Below the pieces are notes generated by a model. It saw only the letters and a program-made list of their open reading frames with translations. It was not told the DNA's origin and made no database searches. Positions 45,012-57,212 of a stretch of 64,000 nucleotides of DNA are shown in pieces; the stretch's first letter is position 1, and each line of letters opens with the position of its first letter. Location of the stretch: NCBI GenBank assembly GCA_030737875.1, contig CM060925.1, positions 481,429,514 through 481,493,513 of the forward strand. Reading direction: 5' to 3'. The position numbers and the translations under genes were made by a program. This DNA is from Allium sativum (Eukaryota; Streptophyta; Magnoliopsida; Asparagales; Amaryllidaceae).

Positions 45012-45353
45012 TCAGTAAACTATCGTGAAAGGAGAAACGATTTTTTTTGAATATTTACCTCCTTCGGTCCACCGGCCGAGAAAGCTGTCAGGGCACCGGA
45101 TATAGAAATATTGATCGGGGAATCCTTTGACACTCTCTAACAAGCCAGTTATGACCCTAGATTGTCTGCTTTCTACGAAGAAAAAGGAAGGACGATCTTT
45201 CTTCCTTTGCTTAAAAGAGTATAAGGAGCATATATCTTTGAAAGTTGGTTCGCGTTTTATAACTCTCATAAACAACACGTATAAACTCATAAGGATAAAA
45301 TAGCCATTGGGGTGTAACTGATAAGGAGAAATGGCCAAGTTTTTCAAGATCAT
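45012..45353 (-). CDS. Antisense gene, PF04195-like domain (second half)
   Basis: ISPYQLHPNGYFILMSLYVL followed by an Arg/Lys-rich FKQRKKDRPSFFFVES and FPDQYFYIRCPDSF resembles the plant 'putative gypsy type transposon' domain (PF04195/Transposase_28), whose signature is a QLHPNGW-like motif. The final ~15 codons (GGKYSKKIV...) are intronic if the GTAAAT donor at 45058 is used. The frame is offset from that of 45356-45703, probably through a small indel near 45355. Confidence 0.6.
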   Translation of the reverse strand: MILKNLAISPYQLHPNGYFILMSLYVLFMRVIKREPTFKDICSLYSFKQRKKDRPSFFFVESRQSRVITGLLESVKGFPDQYFYIRCPDSFLGRWTEGGKYSKKIVSPFTIVY

Positions 45354-45355
45354 TT

Positions 45356-45703
45356 CTATATAAGGGTTGAAAGGGGAATCGCTCCACTCTGGAGCATCCC
45401 TCGATTAACTGTAACATATCCAAGGGGAGGGTGATCAGGCAAATCATCTTTTCCAGGGAACCTGACTTCGTCATCAGAAAGGCTGTGTTGCTTGCATAAT
45501 TTGCGATACAAGTCAACGTCAAGCATCGTCAAGTAGCTATCAGTTGGTGTATGAGTAAGAAATCGAGGGATTGGAAAGTTTTGATCCACATTCGTCTCAG
45601 TGACAGCGGCAAAAGAGGTTTCAATATTTTGATCAGAAGTTCCAGCCTCACTAGCTAATGGAGTTTCCTCAGCAATTTGGCGAGCTCTTTGTCTGGTCGT
45701 CAT
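45356..45703 (-). CDS. Antisense gene, N-terminal segment
   Basis: The ATG at 45703 lies two bases after an acceptor-like TTTGTGTAG|AA (AG at 45707-45706). The 115 codons start MTTRQRARQIAEETPLASEA and include DVDLYRKLCKQHSLSDDEVRFPGKDDLPDHPPLGYVTVNRGMLQ, the usual N-terminal part of PF04195-type proteins. The frame closes at a stop near 45356 within IPLSTLI, where the next frame carries on the domain. It is oriented opposite to gag-pol, as described for extra ORFs in Tat-lineage elements. Confidence 0.6.
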   Translation of the reverse strand: MTTRQRARQIAEETPLASEAGTSDQNIETSFAAVTETNVDQNFPIPRFLTHTPTDSYLTMLDVDLYRKLCKQHSLSDDEVRFPGKDDLPDHPPLGYVTVNRGMLQSGAIPLSTLI

Positions 45704-47154
45704 TTCTACACAAACAGGTGTGCTTGAAAAACGAACTATAAGTGAACTCTTCTTAAATAATATGGTTATGCATCATATATGTGTAAGGAAAGTTGGCCAT
45801 TTCACAACTTATGCCAAAATGGATTACTTCTACAACAAATTTATCTAAGCATAAGTCATAATGAACCATGTAAAATTTCATGAATGTTTAAAAAAAAAAT
45901 TTATTAGTCTAACTTGTTGCTAACACGAGCAGTTACCAACAGAGTATATTGGCTTGAAATAGTAGCTTGAATATGTGCAGGACATAGTAAGAATCACGTT
46001 TGAATAGGGTCAGTCCAGCACGATCCAAGGATTGGTCGGTCCTGTACGACCACAGGACTCGTCGGTCGCCCCAGAACTTATCTAAGACTGGTCGGTTTAA
46101 AGCAAAACTAGAGCTCTGGTCGCTCAAAACATGCCTGGGTCGGTCTGTATCAAATTCCACCTTAGGTCGGTCGAAAATCAACCAAAGCCCTAGTCGGTTT
46201 TAAAAGCTGGTCGGTTTTAGAAGCTATACACACAGAAAATCGACCCGAGTCGGTCGCATAATAAGGCAGATATGGTTGCTATTAAAAGTATGTGATACAA
46301 ACAACATAAAGGGATCACTCTAGAAGAGAAATCAGACATGCATCACAAGACATTAACATAGCTTCATCAAATCATTAATTCATATAAACATATCACGGGC
46401 ATTATTACAAAACCAAAGTGTTATGAAGTGTTTTACGTCGGTTTCGTCATACGCAACCCCTAAACAATCCAAACCGACTTCTGCATTGTTTCAAGCTATT
46501 CTAAAAACCCAAGAATATGCAAACCATGAATTCTAGAACTTATAAAAGATTACGTCAGTCCAATGATCATTCAAATCGACCCCAAAAAGCATCACAAACT
46601 ACAATTTCCCATCAATCCTGATCCGATTACATTTTAACCCAAGGAATCCAGTCGAATTCAAAGCCAACATCGATCATTCCCAGATTAACATCAAAACAAA
46701 GACATATACCTGCAACAAGATCAACTAGCTGGCGGAGTTTGGATCGGACTTCCAGGCTTATGCGAGATGTGAACTCAAGTGACTGGAATTCAAATCTTTG
46801 TCAAAGATTCAAGGAAAGAAGTTGTGAATGAATCGGATTCCTGGATTGAATCGGTGGAATGAAATGAGATTGGAGAGTTTTCTTCAAGAAGACGCCGCCA
46901 TTAAATTGAATTAGGTCAGGATTGAGAGAAATGAGGAATATCAAAGGGTTAAGGTGAAGTTATATAGCCAGACCGACCAGCCCAGCCCGTTATTTAATAG
47001 GCCGAATTAACCTAAAAAAAAATCGACCAATATGAATTAAGTTTAAAACCGATCCCTAGTTAAATTCGATTAATATAATCCATCAGCATATCATATAATA
47101 TTTCGAAGTCCATAATTTTTCATACAAAATATTATGAAACTCCGAGGGGCAAAA
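45704..47154 (-). promoter_or_regulatory. 5' region of the antisense gene: promoter, leader and probable leader intron
   Basis: On the minus strand CTATATAA at 46967-46960 is a good TATA box. A leader with GGCGGCGTCTTCTTG follows (about 46900). TTGCAG|GTATATG (GT at 46709-46708) and TTTGTGTAG|AA (AG at 45707-45706) delimit a ~1.0 kb candidate intron ending two bases before the ATG. On the plus strand the stretch 46005-46250 contains many GGTCGGT-like words resembling those in the LTR U3. The segment ends with the purine tract CGAGGGGCAAAA (47143-47154). Confidence 0.5.
46960..46967 (-). promoter_or_regulatory. TATA box of the antisense gene
   Basis: CTATATAA on the minus strand, about 1.26 kb upstream of the first ATG and followed by a leader-like sequence. 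Confidence 0.5.
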
Positions 47155-48338
47155 TGTTATCCACTAAAGTCGATATGTATAATTGATGGGTTATTGACAA
47201 ATTTATACGGGTCGGTTCTGTAACACTTAAGAAGGGGTCGGTTCTGTAACATTTAAGGAGGGGTCGGTCTCATAAGAGCTCATAGTCGGTCGGAATCCTT
47301 CAGACCATTTTTCAAGAAGGGTCGGTCATAATGGACAATATCTCTGGTCGTCCTTTTCCTCACAAGGCTCCTGGTCACTTTTCCTTCCAAGTAAAGTGGT
47401 CGGTTCCTTTCTTGCTATCACCCTGGTTGGTTCTGCCATTCATGGAGTCCTGATCGTTTTGCTCTGGATCTAAGCCTTTGGGTTGTCCTGATATCACATA
47501 ATAGCCGGTCGATCTTATCTCCATGCTAGCCTGGTCGCTCCAACCTGCTTCGAAGCCTCAGGGTCGGTCCGCCCTATGTCAAAGACCCCTGGTCGGTCTG
47601 CTCTGCACCAAAGCTTCCAGGTCGTCAAAATAGGTTGTGGATCGATCAAAGCTGATCTGGTTGGTACAAAAGCATGACAGCTGGTAACAGAAAGCAGTGG
47701 CATCTCCGTAAATACTCAAAATACCGACCCATAACCTGAAAGTCATATTTCAGCCATTTCGTCACCTATAAATAGAGGATCACTTCCATCATTTTGGGGG
47801 GGATTTTTTGGGAAGGGCAACAAGGTGCTACCGAATTGTTCTTTGACTCTTTCCAAGCATTCCAACATCCATTATTCATCTTTCACCGAAGACTTGTCAA
47901 GCTTGTGGCCATGGCTTCCATAGAAGAAGAAGCATAAGTGTTTCATGAGAGAATGGATTAATCGCAAAAGCTCCGTCATCAAAGAGTTCTTCGCTGTCCT
48001 TTCAAGTTTTCTATCATTCTCAACAAGTGTAAAGATGAATGTATATCGAAAAGAGCTTCCACGAATGTATGAGTGAACAAATATTGTAAAACTCTTGGTG
48101 AATAATAAAATTCTCTCTTTAGAGTGGACGTAGACCCCAATAAGGGTCGAACCACTATAAATTCTTGTCTTCTTTTTATATTTCGATGTTTTCGGATCTT
48201 AGATATGGCTTCACACAATTGTAAAGGTATTCTTACACCTTGCCTCTGAAAAGGTGACGTGCTTTCTAAGCATCTCGCCTCCGATTAGGTGACGTGTCAA
48301 GCAATACTTCGGTTGTTTTGCCAAATTTTGGTTTAACA
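47155..48338 (+). repeat. Tat 3' LTR (1184 bp)
   Basis: Colinear with 24234-25419 with about 30 differences and small indels, including a shorter G run near 47795. It has TATAAATA at 47767-47774 and ends TTTAACA before the TSD. Confidence 0.95.
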
Positions 48339-48343
48339 ATATT
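48339..48343. repeat. TSD ATATT of the Tat element, right
   Basis: Matches 24229-24233. Confidence 0.9.
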
Positions 48344-48558
48344 CATTGTTTGGATAGGAATATTCAATTTTGATATAAAATTGAAAATGAAGTTGAAATC
48401 ATTTTAAAATGAAATAATAACGATTTATAAAATATGTTTTAAATAGAAATCGATGAAATACGTATAATGTATATATTATATATGTTTAATGGCCTGAATA
48501 GAATGCGCCGCGCAGCAACCGTTCGCGAATTTTGACCATTAACTTCAATTTGATGTAA

Positions 48559-48584
48559 CAGGAGATCTGACTGTGGGATTCTCC
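48559..48584 (+). other. Conserved GGAGA...TCTCC hairpin, 5' giant LTR
   Basis: AGGAGATCTGAC and GTGGGATTCTCCT arms. The stem is weaker here than in the 3' LTR (56621-56646), where CCGAC/GTCGG pairs perfectly. Confidence 0.65.
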
Positions 48585-49163
48585 TAAAACTGGAACCGTT
48601 GGGTTCGTATCAAAAAGAGCTTTCCAATGAATATAAGAGATTAGAAATCTAATGGTGGAATTGGAGATATGTCCAAATCAATTTCAGAAAAGGTCGGTAT
48701 GGATGCAGTTCGGTAGCCGTTGTTGGAAACCAACAGTACGGGCGATAATAAAATTATTAAAAATATGGAAAAATTATGTAAAATCATAATAAATGATTTG
48801 AAAAGATTTTTGATGAAAAACTCCAACTTTGTAGAGATAAAAATGTATTTTTATTGAAATGAACTAGTTATTAACTAGAGTAATAATTTAATTATTTTTA
48901 AATAAATAAATTGGATTTGAAATTAGTTTTAAAATAATCAGAATTATCCAAAGAATAAATTGGACTGGATTTGAATGGAAATTATTTTCGGAATATTTCG
49001 ATATTGGATTCCGTTATTATATGAATATTACGAGGAATTTGGATGATATATATATATGTATGGTTATTCCCAATACAATATTTGTTGGTTTCAGAATTTG
49101 ATATTGAATATAAGCCGATATAATTTTTATTCAGAACCTTATATTTAATATTAAATGGGATTT

Positions 49164-49680
49164 TGGGTTTGTCGTGGGTGGTGTCTTTAATAACACTGTT
49201 CTTAAACCCAGTTTAGAAATAATAAATCTTTTAGTTAAGACTTTGGAAATTTTACCAATTAATATTAAATTGGAATTGAATAAAAGAATTGGATTTTTGG
49301 GTTTATTATGAACAATGTTTTAAATAACATTTGTTCTTTAACCCAATTAATAGGGAAGAATACAAGTTGGAATTTATTATCTTTTAATTAAGATAAATGG
49401 AATTTTTTTTCAAAATAAAGTTTTCCAATTTAATATATTAAATTGAAATTGAATGGAATTCGATTTGGTAATAATCAAGATGAGCACTTATGAATGAAGA
49501 CAGATACTATATATGGAATTTAAAAGGCATTGCCGCTATTCCATTTATATTATTAGCCTGATACGGGAATTTATATCGATTATACACCGTTATGATTTCC
49601 GCAAAGATTCCATAGTTAATGGAAGAAGTTTTGAGTTTATCGTGAACAATGTTTTTAAAAGACATTAGTTCTTTAACCCA
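49164..49680 (+). repeat. Three TGGGTT...AACCCA hairpins, 5' giant LTR
   Basis: Units at 49164-49210, 49298-49345 and 49632-49680. The third reads TGAGTT at its left arm. Confidence 0.8.
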
Positions 49681-51563
49681 GTTAAAGATAAGATTAATTG
49701 CTTAAATTTGAATAATCCTTAAGTAATGATTTTTTGAGATTAAAAAGAATAAATTTAAAAGGGTTTATCTTTGATAAAATTAATGGGAACCTTTCCCTAA
49801 AAATGTGAATATTTTATTAAAAGAATATTCTGAATTGGAATGAGGCGTAGGATGTGTTTTTATAGCACTTGATTATAAATTACGCGAGTTATTCAGAAAG
49901 ACCGGGTTTAACCCATTATGAATAATGAATACGACGAATGACAGTCGAAGAGATTGAAGATGGTGCAAGACCGGCGATCTTCACATCGAATGGATGAGTT
50001 GCTACTGATGTCCATGATTGGAGTAGCTACTTTGAAGGGGCTACAGTTGTGGCCGTCCGGACGTACTTGTTGATTGTTCAGATATGTGAGGGCCTCTCTA
50101 CTGTATTAGACATATGGGACGAGGAATAAGGTGCCTCCGGTTTCATTTAGACCAAGAATGGACTTGTAAATGGATGGTATGTCTGACATTGTATTCCTTT
50201 ACGCTGTATTCGTTGATCTCTGCTTAATATATACCTGTTTGGTCACGAAGAATTTATTCTCTTGCTTAACACCCTTCTCTGAGACGTATGAGCTCAGAGC
50301 TTATATATTGGCAGAAATCAATGGTATGGTATAGATTGACAATGTGCCATGCTGAGATGCATGGATCAGGCTTTTGTTGAAAAGCATAGACTTGCGGATG
50401 ATGATCAAAGCATAGCTTTAATTAGAATAGCTTTGTGTAGCATTACTTCGCGAGCCTCACACTCCGGTATGATGGTGAACTGATGGTCAGGTCAGTATGC
50501 TTTCGATATGAGGATGGATTCGGTTGACCGAGATGAGCTGAGTGTGGTCGCTCCACGCTCAGAGGGATAGGGCACACCCCTTGATTCCCATATGGAAAGA
50601 GTAAGCGGCGTTTTCTCATGCACGGGATGTAAGTCGCGGTGATACTCGATATCCTAGATATAGTGCAGATGTGCATTACGGTGTTTTCTCTAGCCGGGAC
50701 ATAAGCCGTTTGTATTGCACTATACGATAGACCTTTCGAATCAGGAGCCATCATGATGGAATTCAACTTTCCAATATGAGCTTTGCGGTTTTAATTGTAA
50801 ACCTATATATGGCGACATAGTGGGATGGGGCACTCATGCCGTCTATGATTGATACATTTACTTTCGAAACTGATTTCTACACTATACACTTATAGTAATA
50901 ATAAAAGAGAAATTTTGCATACCAAGCATATTTGGCTATTATAAGGTAAAACTCTATCCTTCGGCTTGCGTTGCATTGTGTGATGGGACCTGAGTCTTAT
51001 AATAGCTTCATTTTTCTTTAATTAGCATTGCACTGTTTATTTATGCACTGGTATTCTTGGGGGTAAACCCATTCCCTGTTATTCGGCGTGGTCGCTTGAT
51101 TTACCTAACTTTAAAATCAAATTAATAACAGTTTTGAGTTCTCATACCAGTCCCGTGACTGACCTGGATTTTATTATTCCTTCCTAAACTCTAGGTGCCC
51201 ATACTTTTCACACAGGTAGCTAGTAGTTTTGGTTTAGCAGATATTATATTCACAGGATCCTGGATTACAACTGTTTTAGCTATATTCGGAAAGCTTTGTA
51301 TCCGTATATCTCTTTCAGTTGTGTCAGTTGTTATTTTCCGCTATGCATTATACTTATGTTTTATTTTCCGTTGCTATGTAATTTTAAATCTCTGATATTG
51401 TATTTCCAATTTGTAATATGTATTCGTATTCTGATATATTCTTGTACTTTGATGTAAATTGTTGTAATAAGCAATGAAATGTTCTTCTGTTTGTGTTTTG
51501 ATTTGTCGTGTTCTCAATTCAATCTGGGCTTTCCCGAAAGGGGAAGTTTGGGTCGTTTCATTT

Positions 51564-51576
51564 TGGTATCAGAGCT
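51564..51576 (+). other. Primer binding site of the giant-LTR element (iMet)
   Basis: TGGTATCAGAGCT, three bases after the 5' LTR end, matches the Tekay primer site. Confidence 0.9.
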
Positions 51577-52048
51577 TTGATTTATAGAGCTCGAGAACAA
51601 GACACATTAGAACCGAACGAAAGAATTCATCAGAGATTGGATTAGTAATATCCAATGAGAATGGCTCGTTAGAGATAGGATCAGTAGTATCCTAGAACAA
51701 GTGTGAAGAGTGTTATTTTTTAAATAAAAATGAAAACCAAATTTTGTTTTGAAAATTTCATCTTAAAATACGTATTTGAGTATATTATTATATTTTAGTT
51801 TGGACAATCGAGTATATGAAGATTTTGAATATGCGCGTAATTAACGTCTATTCGAAGCCTCAGATACTAGATACATATAGAATCACACTCTAGTCACACG
51901 GAGATGATTCTGATGATGAGGCATCATCATTAGTGCTTATGTCCGAGTTTCGAAAGTGGTATATCTATATGTTTCCAATTGACTGGTGTGAGAACCAAAA
52001 CCGGGTAGGGTTATTGTTGTGATTTGGCATCAAAAATATGATTTTCGA

Positions 52049-52079
<31 letters not shown>

Positions 52080-52641
52080 GAAAGATATTTGTTTGAAAAT
52101 TTAACCAACTAATTGATTGCTGGTTGTGATGTTTAATAATTAGTTTAACTAATTAAAATATTGGAATGATAATTAGTTTAACCAATATGAGAATAAATGA
52201 TAAATTTAGCAAAATCGAATCAAATATCGAACTGAATTAAAAATTTATTGGAATTGCATACATGTAAATGTATATATAATGAACAGGTCATAGCAAGGAG
52301 GATAGAGAAGAGGTATAAAATTGTATGCCTGACAAATAGGCACATATTTACTATTTTGTTTGGGTTTGATGATTTTATGAGCCAATTGGCTAGCCGCTTG
52401 GCTTTTTCTTTTTCTTTTGGATTGGTGAGGGCCTTGTGAGGCTAGTTGTGGTTTTAAATATCAACCCGTACAAAGGAGGTTATGGCGAAATTTTTCGAAA
52501 ATTTAGGGTGTTAGCCATATTTTTGAGAAATTAGAAAATTCTTAAAAACTGAAAAATTGAAGAATGAAAGCCAGTATGAAAGTTGAGTTGGTTGGTTAAA
52601 CAACTTTCAGCTCCATTCCTTTTCGAGGACGAAAAGATTTT

Positions 52642-52654
52642 AAGTGGGGCAGAT
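52642..52654 (+). other. Purine tract of the giant-LTR element
   Basis: AAGTGGGGCAGAT directly precedes the 3' LTR start at 52655. The tract is interrupted by T and C. Confidence 0.75.
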
Positions 52655-54048
52655 TGTAACAACCCGGATTTTCAGAACAAATTTAATTTTTTTATTTTAG
52701 CAATTTTAATGAATTTTGAATAATTAAAATGATTTGTTTTAAATAATACCAACTAAAAATTTATTTATATCTAAGTTAGAACGAATAAATTTATTTTAAT
52801 TATATAATGAGCCTGAAATGGCGCGGTAGTTTGAAAATTCAATTTTAAATTTTAGTTGAATGTACAAGATTCAAAATAAATTGAATTTCAGTAAAACCAG
52901 AAATATTTGAATCTATTTAAAAATATCTTTCTATCGAATATGAAAAATCTAGATTTTATAACGAGAATTGAAAGTTATGCCCAGTTTAAAACTTGAAATA
53001 GTCGCTATGAAATTTATATATTTTAATATAATATATAGCCATTTTGCAAACGACCTCCGTTTTTTACGAAACCACGTTTGTTGGATCCGGAATGTCAAAT
53101 TATTGCTAGGTTTCAAATTTCATAATTTTTGGAATTAATAGTAAGCGCAGTAAATTTAAATGTGTTTGGTAATTTAAATTTGAATTGGATCAACCAGAAA
53201 ATGACCATTTGTCAAACGGTCTGCAAATTCGAAGAAATTAATTTTGTTAGGACCGTACAGTCAAAACATAGCTAGATTTATTTTTCTAGAATTTTTGGAG
53301 TTAGTATGTGGCCCCGGTAAATTAAAATGTACGATCAAATTAATTAATTAAATGTTTTATATTTTAATTTAAAGAAAAATGGGCTGAAACGATCAAATAG
53401 GCTGATGCGACCTAGTCCATTGTGTCTGGAATAGGGGTATTTGGCTAAGCGAGACATTCCCTGGGCTGAATTTGGAGTTAATATCAGTTAACGGTTTTTT
53501 CCGAAAATTAAAGAATTGAATATTATAAATGTAGGTCAATAAAAAATTAGAAACCCTAATTGAAATTCTCAGGGTAGCTGCCAGGTTGAAATCAATGGCT
53601 GACTCACTCCCATTTTCCTCCCTGTCATCCTCTTAATTCGCTCAAAAAAATGGAATGCTCCTAAAGGGATAAAGGTCAATCTCAAGGAGAGCAACGCATT
53701 CAACGACCATGATTATTTCTAGCGGCTCCATTCAACGCTGGCGGCGCCATGAAGGCGCGCAGATCGAGGCCAATTTCCAGGCTCGGGGTTGCGTCGAGTT
53801 CGCCAGCCATTGGGGCATGGTAAGACGAGGTGTAGGTGGTCGTAGGGGGTGGAGATGATCGTTCTCCGGCGCAACGTACGGGTGGCAAAATCAAACCCTA
53901 GATGGTCAGCGTTGGGTTTAGTTTCAACGCAATTGCCTGGAATCGGGAAGAAGATAACCCGTGTCCACGATTTTACAGTGTAACTAATCCATTTAATTAG
54001 TTAATTAGAGGATTAAGTATTAAGCTAATTACATTATTAAATTTACTT

Positions 54049-54237
54049 ATGAAATCAAATGATGAAACTATCGTATTTTATCCAAACAGAAACGAAAATG
54101 AAAAATTTCAGAAGCGTTGGAATCCTCTAGATGAGATCTACAACATGGAACCAATCAGAACCGAAAATAGTGAGTTTTTTATAACATTGTTTTATATTCG
54201 GATTTTAAATAAATTGACATTGTATTTAAAGATCTGA
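54049..54237 (+). CDS. 62-codon ORF, 3' LTR copy of the frame at 21883-22071, unknown
   Basis: Same length and start (MKSNDETIVFYPNRNENEKF) as the 5' LTR copy, with about eight amino-acid differences. No domain was recognised. Coding function is unproven. Confidence 0.25.
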   Translation: MKSNDETIVFYPNRNENEKFQKRWNPLDEIYNMEPIRTENSEFFITLFYIRILNKLTLYLKI

Positions 54238-55172
54238 ATCTTTAATTAAAATAAAATATAAAAAGCATTGTTTTGAAAATATAAATAAACATTGTTTCAA
54301 AAATATAAAATAGCATTGTTTATTTTTAGAAATTTATATAATAACATAGTTTTATAAATATAAATATATGACTTATATATATATATACCATAGTATATAG
54401 AAAAATAAATACGTTTTTTATATAAATGCTTTGTTTTAAAAATGTAATTCTTATTTGAAACACTTTGTTTTAAGAATGTGACTTTTACATAAATAGTTTT
54501 ATATAAAAATATGATTTCTACCATATATAGAATGGTATAATAAATAATAATTTTTTTATATAAAGTATTAATTTATTTTCTGTTTTAAAAATAAATTTAG
54601 CATTGTTAAAATTTGTTTTTTTTATATAGATTTGCCGTTAAAATGTGATTTTTAATATACATAGCATTGGATAAAAATGTAAATTTTTATATAAATGACT
54701 TTGTGATTTTTGTTACATAAATAACATTGGAATAAATTCTGATTTTTACATATATATATCGCTGTTTAAAAATACCATTATAATTGAAATGTGATTTTTA
54801 CATAGAAAAATCGTTGTTTTTAAATAAATGATAAGCATATGATAAAAATGCAATTTTCATATATGAAAAACATTGTTTTTAGAAATGATTTTTTTATGCA
54901 TAGCATTGTTTTTAAAATGTGATTTTATTTAATATATATAGCGATGATTAAAAATGTGATTTTTAAAATCTAAACATCGTATTAAAAATGTGATTTTTAA
55001 TATAAACTACGTGAAAAAGATTACGTTGGAATCATGGTGAAGAAAACAACACGCTGGAGCAAATCTGAACTATTCAGAAATTCAGAAATAAAACTGGCGG
55101 AGTGGAAACCAAAGGTGAGAACTCCTTCTGACTCTATTTATTTTACAGTTAAATATATATTAGGATGCAGAC

Positions 55173-55595
55173 GGTGCTTAGTAGCACCCGACACCTTTGA
55201 TTGAACCATGATTGTTTGTTTGGACTATATTGTGATGTGATTGTGGTGGGAAATAGAAAATAAATATTCATATGTTGAATAAAATATTTTATCGTTAAAA
55301 ATGTAGTTTTCAACATATATATATGAATGACCTAAAATTATCATGAAATGAAATAAATATTCATTTACAAATCGGACAATTTGTTTTTGTACACCCATTT
55401 ATTTGATATGGATTGGGACGATAAATTTTACACATCGCCCAACTGCACATATAACTAAATTGTTGTTGTTTGAAAACCCCACACGGGTATTGGGATGATA
55501 TTGGACATACACTATTCCCAATATTTAATTGTTTGTCAATCGACGGACTGACAGTCTGTGATGAGCGTTATTTATTTATTTTAATGCTCACACAG
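55173..55595 (+). ncRNA. Stem-loop cluster, 3' giant LTR copy
   Basis: GGTGCT/AGCACC at 55173-55188 is perfect. CAAATCG/CAATTTG at 55368-55383 has one mismatch. TGTCAATC/GACTGACA at 55534-55553 has one mismatch. CTGTG.GAGC/GCTC.CACAG at 55556-55595 is intact. Confidence 0.55.
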
Positions 55596-57212
55596 TTGTA
55601 GAATGCACTCTGGATATTGTATGAATTTTCAATGATTGTTTATCATTATTGTTGTATACATACGATGCACGAAATCCATATAACTGAAATTATATGCTAA
55701 TTGATTGAGTCGCATTCCGATTTAGAAATAAAGAATATTTCAAAATAAAGAGTATTTTAAAATAAAGAATCTTTTAAAATAAAGAATTTTTTAAAATAAC
55801 GAATATTTTAAAATAATATTCAATGAAGTAATAAAAATAATCATATGTTAAATTATATGTTTGTTAGATAAAAATATTATTTTTAAACATGTATGTGAAG
55901 GGAACAAAATTTACATGTAACGAAATACACATTTTTATTGTATTTATAAAACATGTAAAATATTCATGTTATGAAATAAAATTGTTTGTACAATAAAACT
56001 TACATTTTTATTGTATTTATAAAATATGTAAAATATTCATGTTATGAAATAAAATTGTTTGAACAATAAAAATCACATTTTTATTGTATTTATGAAATAT
56101 GTAAAATGTTCATGTTTTGAAATAGAAAAGTTAAACAATAAAAATTCACATTTTTATTGAATGTAGAAATAATGAAAAATATTCATTGATTGAAATAAAA
56201 AGGTTTAACAATAAAAATTTACATTTCCATTGTATATAAGAAATGGTGGAAAAAATTCATTGTTTGAATAAAAATGGTGTATTATTAAAAAAATTACATT
56301 TTTTATATAAACATGATTCATTAAAATATTCATTGTTTGAATAAAAATGCTGCAACATTTAAAATTACATTTTTAATGTAAGTATGATTCATCAAAATAT
56401 TCATTATTTGGATAAGAATATTCAATTTTGATATAAAATTGAAAATGAAGTTGAAATCGTTTTAAAATGAAATAATAAACGATTTATAAAATACGTTTTA
56501 AATAGAAATCGATGAAATATATAATATATATATATATATTATATATTTAATGGCCTAAATAGAACGCGCTGCGCAGCGACCGTTCGCGAATTTCGACCAT
56601 TAACTTCAATTTGACGTAACAGGAGATCCGACTGTCGGATTCTCCTAAAACCGAAACCATTGTGTTTGTATCAAAAAGAGCTTTCCAATGAATATAAGAG
56701 ATTTGAAATCTAACGGTTAGATTTGGAGGTATGTACAAATTAATTTTAGAAAAGGTTGCTATGGATGCACTTCGGTAGCCGTTATTGGAAACCAACTGTA
56801 CGGGCGATAATAAAATTATTAAAAAATATGGAAAAATTATGTAAAATCATAATAAATGATTTGGAAAGATTTTTGATGAAAAACTCCAATTTTGCAAAGA
56901 TAAAATTATTTTTTTATCGATATGAACTAGTTATTAACTAGAATAATAATTTAATTATTTTTAAATAAATAAATTGGATTTGAAAATGGTTTTAAAATAA
57001 CCAGAATTATCCAAAGAATAAATTGGAATGGAAATTATCTTCGGAATATTTCGATATTGGATTTTATTATTATACGAATATTGTGAGGAATTTGGATGAT
57101 ATATATATATCGTTATTCCCAATACAATATCTGTTGGTTTCAGAATTTGATATTGAATATAAGCCGATATAATTTTTTTCCAGAACCTTATATTTAATAT
57201 CAAATGGGATTT

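Larger units (their letters stand above)
24234..48338 (+). mobile_element. Tat/Retand-type Ty3/gypsy element with antisense gene, interrupted by a Tekay element
   Basis: Termini are TGTTATCCAC...TTTAACA with TSD ATATT on both sides. The primer site follows the 5' LTR and the purine tract precedes the 3' LTR. The gene order is gag, protease, RT, RNase H, second (archaeal-like) RNase H, integrase; the double RNase H is the hallmark of the Tat lineage. After pol come an 83-bp tandem array and a gene set on the minus strand, features known from Tat elements. About 30 differences are visible between the LTRs (~2.5%). Without the Tekay insertion the element is about 14.7 kb. The coding region has several frameshifts and stops, so it is inactive. 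Confidence 0.9.
20501..51560 (+). repeat. 5' giant LTR (~6950 bp), split by the Tat element
   Basis: The left part is 20501-24233 and the right part 48344-51560. Across the break the sequence is colinear with 56380-56415 of the 3' LTR. The right part ends GGGTCGTTTCA, immediately followed by the primer site. Over the first ~120 bases the two LTRs differ at about 11 positions, so this is the oldest of the three nested insertions. Modules in order are U3 with GAAACCACTTTCGTTGGATCC (20910), a TATA box (21355), a GC-rich leader (21400-21820), a hairpin array (22070-22860), a donor-like site (22951), a stem-loop cluster (23007-23434), a reverse-oriented hairpin array (23750-24200), the CCGAC hairpin (48559), three TGGGTT hairpins (49164-49680), an acceptor-like site (51240) and a polyadenylation region (51460). 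Confidence 0.85.
51561..52654 (+). other. Internal region of the giant-LTR element (1094 bp, non-coding)
   Basis: It lies between the two giant LTRs. It opens with TTT and the iMet primer site and closes with TTTCGAGGACGAAAAGATTT and a purine tract. Neither gag nor pol motifs are present in any frame. The longest frames (for example 52248-52439) have no recognisable domain. The GAGGACGAAAA end matches the chromovirus 3' end seen in the Tekay element, indicating a chromovirus-derived non-autonomous element. Confidence 0.8.

Noticed and set aside
24234..48338. Integrated plant pararetrovirus instead of a retrotransposon
   Set aside because: LTRs, TSDs, a primer site and an integrase are present, and no movement-protein-like or coat-like region was seen.
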